Of a stretch of 8,062 nt of DNA, positions 5,664 to 8,062 are shown piece after piece. Source of the DNA: RGIG1918 sp045536045 (GTDB taxonomy: Bacteria; Cyanobacteriota; Vampirovibrionia; Gastranaerophilales; Gastranaerophilaceae); NCBI GenBank assembly GCA_045536045.1, contig JAZSMU010000124.1, positions 1 to 8,062 of the forward strand, written 5' to 3'. Below the pieces are notes generated by a model, which was not told where the DNA came from, did not search any database, and was given only the letters and a program-made list of their open reading frames with translations. Position 1 is the stretch's first letter. Each line of letters opens with the position of its first letter. The translations under genes were made by a program, and so were the position numbers.

Positions 5664-7367
5664 TTATATTGTTTGAACAACAAAGTCCATTTGGTTTAAG
5701 AAAATATCTTGTTGTAATAAGTAAATGGCATTTATAGTTGAAACTGTCATGTCCACTTTGCCTGTTGATTTCTTTTTGTGAACATATAAGTTTTTATTTG
5801 TGTCATAGCTGCAGCGTGCATTTTGAAAGTTTATTTCATAAAGTCTGTTTTCAGTATATTGAAATTCTTTTGATAATATCTTTTCCTTTAGCAATTTTGT
5901 TGGAGGGTGCAATGTGCTGGAATGCTGCTTGATTTCAACTAAATTGTAACCAGCTTTTTCAAGCTTTTGAGCGGTGCTGAGAGCGTTCCAACGGTCATAG
6001 CCTATTGCTTGTATTTGTACTCCAAAATTTTGCTCTATATTCAAAATAAAATCCTCAACAACAGAATAGTCAATCACCTTGTCTCCACATGCAATGACTT
6101 TTCCAGTATTAATTAATTCTTGATAATTGACTTTCTCATATTGAGATTTCTCAACAATTCTATCTGCTGGAATAAAAGCGTAGCTGTCAGCTAATATGTT
6201 GTTGTTATCATCAACAGAAACCATTGAAACACTTGTGTTGTCATTGCTTTCACTTAAATCAAGCCCTAAATAAACAACTCTGCCTTCCCAGTCTATATTT
6301 GCAACTTTGCATTCTTGGAGATCCTTAACGTCAACGTAAGTTTCTGTTCCAACTCCTTGATAAATAATGTTGCAATGTTTGGTCACAAAATTTTCTCTTG
6401 CACTTTCAACAGCAATTGCATATGCTCTTTTTTTAAGTAAGTCTTCCCATATTTCTTTTATTTCTAAAGAGACAGGATTTGCCTGTTTAAGAATAAGATC
6501 ATCTGTTTGCCAATTCTTTGTGCTATTTGGTTCATAAAGCAACGCAAATACAGTGTCATCATTCTCAAGATTGTCCAAAACCTTTTTTGAATATTTAACC
6601 CAGTCTTCAAAAGGATTGTCAATTGTACTGTACTTAGTTGAAATAATAAAACCTAATTTATTTAATATATTTAATTGACCGCTTCGCATTGCTTCAATAG
6701 GGTAATTTGTTGGCAATGCTCCAACTTCGTCCCCTATATATGCATTTGGAAGCCTTCCGTCCATTCTACTTGTTGAGAATGACAAAGGCGTGTAAATACT
6801 TTGTTTTGGTGTAAATTTTATATAATCTCTTAGGATCTTAAAACGCTTTTTTTCTTTGAATTGATAAATAAGAGGGCTTGACCTTATTATTTCACTCATA
6901 GCGTCTCTTATTTCTCTTGATAAAGCTCCGTCTGGAGCAACTGAATAGAACTTTGAAAAGTTTGGCTCAGTTAAAAAGAGAATTATAAACATTGTTGCTA
7001 TTGTAAAAGTTTTAAAATTCTTCCTGCATATTTCAAGCACTCCTGTTTCATATCTTCTTTTCTTTGGATTATCTCTATAAACTGTGCAAAATATTGCAAC
7101 ATAAAAAAGCCATTGATAACCTGTTGTACATTCATAAAGTGTTTGACCTGCTTTAAGGCCTTTTGGCATTATTAGAAGTTTAAGAATGTTTTCCACAATC
7201 TCAATTTTCTTGCCACTAATCATGTATTTCTTGTCTTTGTCTTCACAGGTATTCATAAAGACTTTCATTTGCTTTTTAACATACTTTGGAGTTGTTTTAA
7301 GCCTGTAATTATTCTTACAATACTCATAAGCTTTATTGTTCGTCTGTTTCATCTTCATCACTGCCAT
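5664..7367 (-). CDS. terL: Terminase large subunit (packaging ATPase and nuclease)
   Basis: A 567-residue large terminase of the Terminase_1 type, which cuts phage DNA and drives it through the portal by ATP hydrolysis. ATPase domain: the Walker A-like 'CRKNFKT' (114-120), Walker B 'YIGDEVGALP' with D213/E214 (210-219), and the coupling-motif candidate 'IISTKYST' (241-248). RNase H-like nuclease domain: acidic residues D370 in 'YLGLDLSESND', D458 in 'IGYDRW', and D539 in 'GKVDMTVS'. Length is normal and the frame is intact. Walker A has Phe118 where Gly is usual. The start is uncertain: ATG at 7367, 7358 and 7352 are all possible, none with a clear Shine-Dalgarno. Any of them overlaps the end of the small subunit gene (35 bases for the first), so expression probably depends on coupling. 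Confidence 0.96.
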   Translation of the reverse strand: MAVMKMKQTNNKAYEYCKNNYRLKTTPKYVKKQMKVFMNTCEDKDKKYMISGKKIEIVENILKLLIMPKGLKAGQTLYECTTGYQWLFYVAIFCTVYRDNPKKRRYETGVLEICRKNFKTFTIATMFIILFLTEPNFSKFYSVAPDGALSREIRDAMSEIIRSSPLIYQFKEKKRFKILRDYIKFTPKQSIYTPLSFSTSRMDGRLPNAYIGDEVGALPTNYPIEAMRSGQLNILNKLGFIISTKYSTIDNPFEDWVKYSKKVLDNLENDDTVFALLYEPNSTKNWQTDDLILKQANPVSLEIKEIWEDLLKKRAYAIAVESARENFVTKHCNIIYQGVGTETYVDVKDLQECKVANIDWEGRVVYLGLDLSESNDNTSVSMVSVDDNNNILADSYAFIPADRIVEKSQYEKVNYQELINTGKVIACGDKVIDYSVVEDFILNIEQNFGVQIQAIGYDRWNALSTAQKLEKAGYNLVEIKQHSSTLHPPTKLLKEKILSKEFQYTENRLYEINFQNARCSYDTNKNLYVHKKKSTGKVDMTVSTINAIYLLQQDIFLNQMDFVVQTI

Positions 7368-7710
7368 TTATAATTTTCATTAAAGGATCTTCCTCTTGAT
7401 TGTCTTCTTCTGCTGCATTAAATCCTTTTATTATCTTAATCAATGTTGCAACTGTCTTGTTTGCACTGTCAGTGGTTCGATTGTATTCTGCTACTGCTGG
7501 ATTTGAATAGAGATTTTTTCTATTTTTAACATATTCTTTTTTTACAAGCATTCCTTCTTCATCAATTGTCTTTTCAAGGTCTTCCAATATCTTTATTTGT
7601 CTTTGGTATCTCTTAAATGTTGTCACAAAGAAGTAGTTTGATTGTACTCCTCTTGCTTCAGCAATTTTCAAGATCTCATTTGCTTGGTCCTTATCATTAA
7701 TCTTCTTCAT
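7333..7710 (-). CDS. terS: Terminase small subunit, P27 family
   Basis: A 125-residue P27-type small terminase, the DNA-recognition partner that selects the packaging site and regulates the large subunit. The N-terminal half (residues 6-50) is helical, with an 'AEARGVQSNYFFVTTFKRYQ' segment that may form the DNA-binding helices. The family signature is at 59-94: 'EYVKNRKNLYSNPAVAEYN' followed by 'NKTVATLIKIIKGF'. The last 27 residues are strongly acidic (…SDEDETDEQ), a plausible contact to the large subunit. The ATG at 7710 is preceded by GAGGTGAGGA. It overlaps the upstream small gene by 14 bases and the large subunit gene by up to 35. Confidence 0.9.
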   Translation of the reverse strand: MKKINDKDQANEILKIAEARGVQSNYFFVTTFKRYQRQIKILEDLEKTIDEEGMLVKKEYVKNRKNLYSNPAVAEYNRTTDSANKTVATLIKIIKGFNAAEEDNQEEDPLMKIINGSDEDETDEQ

Positions 7711-7864
7711 TCCTCACCTCATTTATTTTCATTTCATTAATTACATTTATTATTTCATTGATCTTGTTATAGAACATTTCAAAATTACTATTTATGCAAT
7801 AGTTATATTCATCTTTATCAACATACTTATCAACAGTGTTGAAATTTATCAATTCTTTAATCAT
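7697..7864 (-). CDS. Small hypothetical protein upstream of the terminase genes
   Basis: A 55-residue, acidic and Asn/Ile-rich protein (starts MIKELINFNTVDKY, ends NEVRNEED). It is probably helical in its second half (residues 28-50, 'NFEMFYNKINEIINVINEMKINE', with Ile/Met spaced as in a coiled coil). I do not recognise a family. The start at ATG 7864-7862 is chosen because a GGGGGAG-GAGG purine run lies directly upstream (7867-7876) and the promoter-like element precedes that. A longer frame to a TTG at 7945 would run through that element and has no spaced Shine-Dalgarno, so it is rejected. It overlaps the small terminase start by 14 bases, so it may couple translation of that gene. Its role is unknown; it could be an accessory packaging factor or simply a leader peptide. 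Confidence 0.65.
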   Translation of the reverse strand: MIKELINFNTVDKYVDKDEYNYCINSNFEMFYNKINEIINVINEMKINEVRNEED

Positions 7865-7904
7865 AACCTCTCCCCCACTCCGTTTATTTGGATTATTTGT
7901 TATG

Positions 7905-7930
7905 ATTATATTAGCCACAAGGCCTGTAAA
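7905..7930 (-). promoter_or_regulatory. Candidate promoter of the packaging/head operon
   Basis: On the minus strand there is a perfect TATAAT (7910-7905) and, upstream, TTTACA (7930-7925), a one-mismatch -35 box. The spacer is only 14 bases, short of the usual 16-18, so either the promoter needs an activator or TTTACA is not the true -35. Transcription would start near 7898, giving a leader of about 35 bases before the 55-codon gene. It is the only promoter-like site noticed ahead of the gene series. Confidence 0.4.
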
Positions 7931-7944
7931 TACCTTTATTTGCA
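7925..7944. promoter_or_regulatory. Near-palindromic dyad over the -35 region, candidate operator
   Basis: Plus-strand arms TGTAAATA (7925-7932) and TATTTGCA (7937-7944) are inverted repeats with one mismatch around a four-base centre CCTT. The left arm coincides with the proposed -35 box. A dimeric phage regulator could bind here. An RNA hairpin is less likely because the site lies upstream of the predicted transcription start. Confidence 0.35.
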
Positions 7945-7945
7945 A

Positions 7946-8062
7946 CCCCTCTTAATTTTTAATTGATTTTTTTAAAATATTTAAAGTTTTTTTGTAATTT
8001 TCAATGTTTTGAATAGGTTTTTCCAAAAAAATTTACAATATTTTAAATTTAGTATTGAAATC
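7946..8062. other. AT-rich stretch without a recognisable gene
   Basis: Extremely AT-rich, with A and T runs and short weak inverted repeats such as CAATA / TATTG near 8034-8056. No open frame with a ribosome binding site and no GC-rich hairpin followed by a U run is seen. It is probably the intergenic region upstream of the late operon. In related phages the cos or pac site is often near the small terminase gene, but none can be identified here. Confidence 0.5.

Noticed and set aside
7865..7945. TTG-initiated 27-residue extension of the small gene upstream of the small terminase
   Set aside because: It would read through the candidate promoter, the TTG has no spaced ribosome binding site, and the ATG at 7864 has one.
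7946..8062. Rho-independent terminator, cos site or origin in the AT-rich leader
   Set aside because: Only short A/T inverted repeats are visible, with no GC stem and no recognisable cos pattern.

Overview
The window is a piece of the late (packaging and head) module of a tailed phage or prophage from an AT-rich, low-GC Gram-positive host. Every supported gene lies on the minus strand, so the operon reads from the right end of the window to the left. The host inference rests on AT-rich coding sequence, strong Shine-Dalgarno sites of the AAAGGAGG(TGA) type, a TTG start behind a near-perfect Shine-Dalgarno, and protein families typical of Bacillota siphophages. TGA closes at least two genes, so this is not the UGA=Trp code of Mycoplasma or Spiroplasma. 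Integrase, lysogeny and host genes are absent, so prophage and free phage cannot be told apart.

Layout in transcription order: (1) an AT-rich leader without a gene (about 7946-8062), then a promoter-like element with a near-palindrome over its -35 box (7905-7944). (2) A 55-residue protein of unknown function (7697-7864). (3) P27-type terminase small subunit (7333-7710) overlapping the terminase large subunit (5664-7367), the DNA packaging motor. (4) A GT4-type glycosyltransferase (4611-5645) placed between large terminase and portal. (5) HK97-type portal (3336-4595), prohead protease with a TTG start (2645-3322) and major capsid protein with an N-terminal scaffolding domain (1463-2638). (6) A small lysine-rich conserved phage protein (1211-1426). 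(7) The neck genes: gp6-like connector (865-1167), head-tail adaptor (542-868), HK97 gp10-like protein (117-542), and the first 40 codons of a probable tail completion or terminator protein that runs off the left edge (1-120).

The genes form a tightly packed polycistron with overlaps of the ATGA and TAATG type and gaps of at most a few tens of bases. No terminator, RNA gene, CRISPR array, insertion sequence or transposase is visible. Together they cover DNA recognition and packaging, portal-nucleated prohead assembly, proteolytic maturation of an HK97-fold capsid without a separate scaffold gene, and construction of the neck.

Most of this is a standard HK97-like head module. The parts worth a second look are: the glycosyltransferase with a C-terminal domain that looks like small phage head-region proteins; the missing Walker A glycine in the large terminase; a complete preference for GAC over GAT before Val, Ala and Gly codons; and the dyad and short-spaced promoter at the head of the operon.
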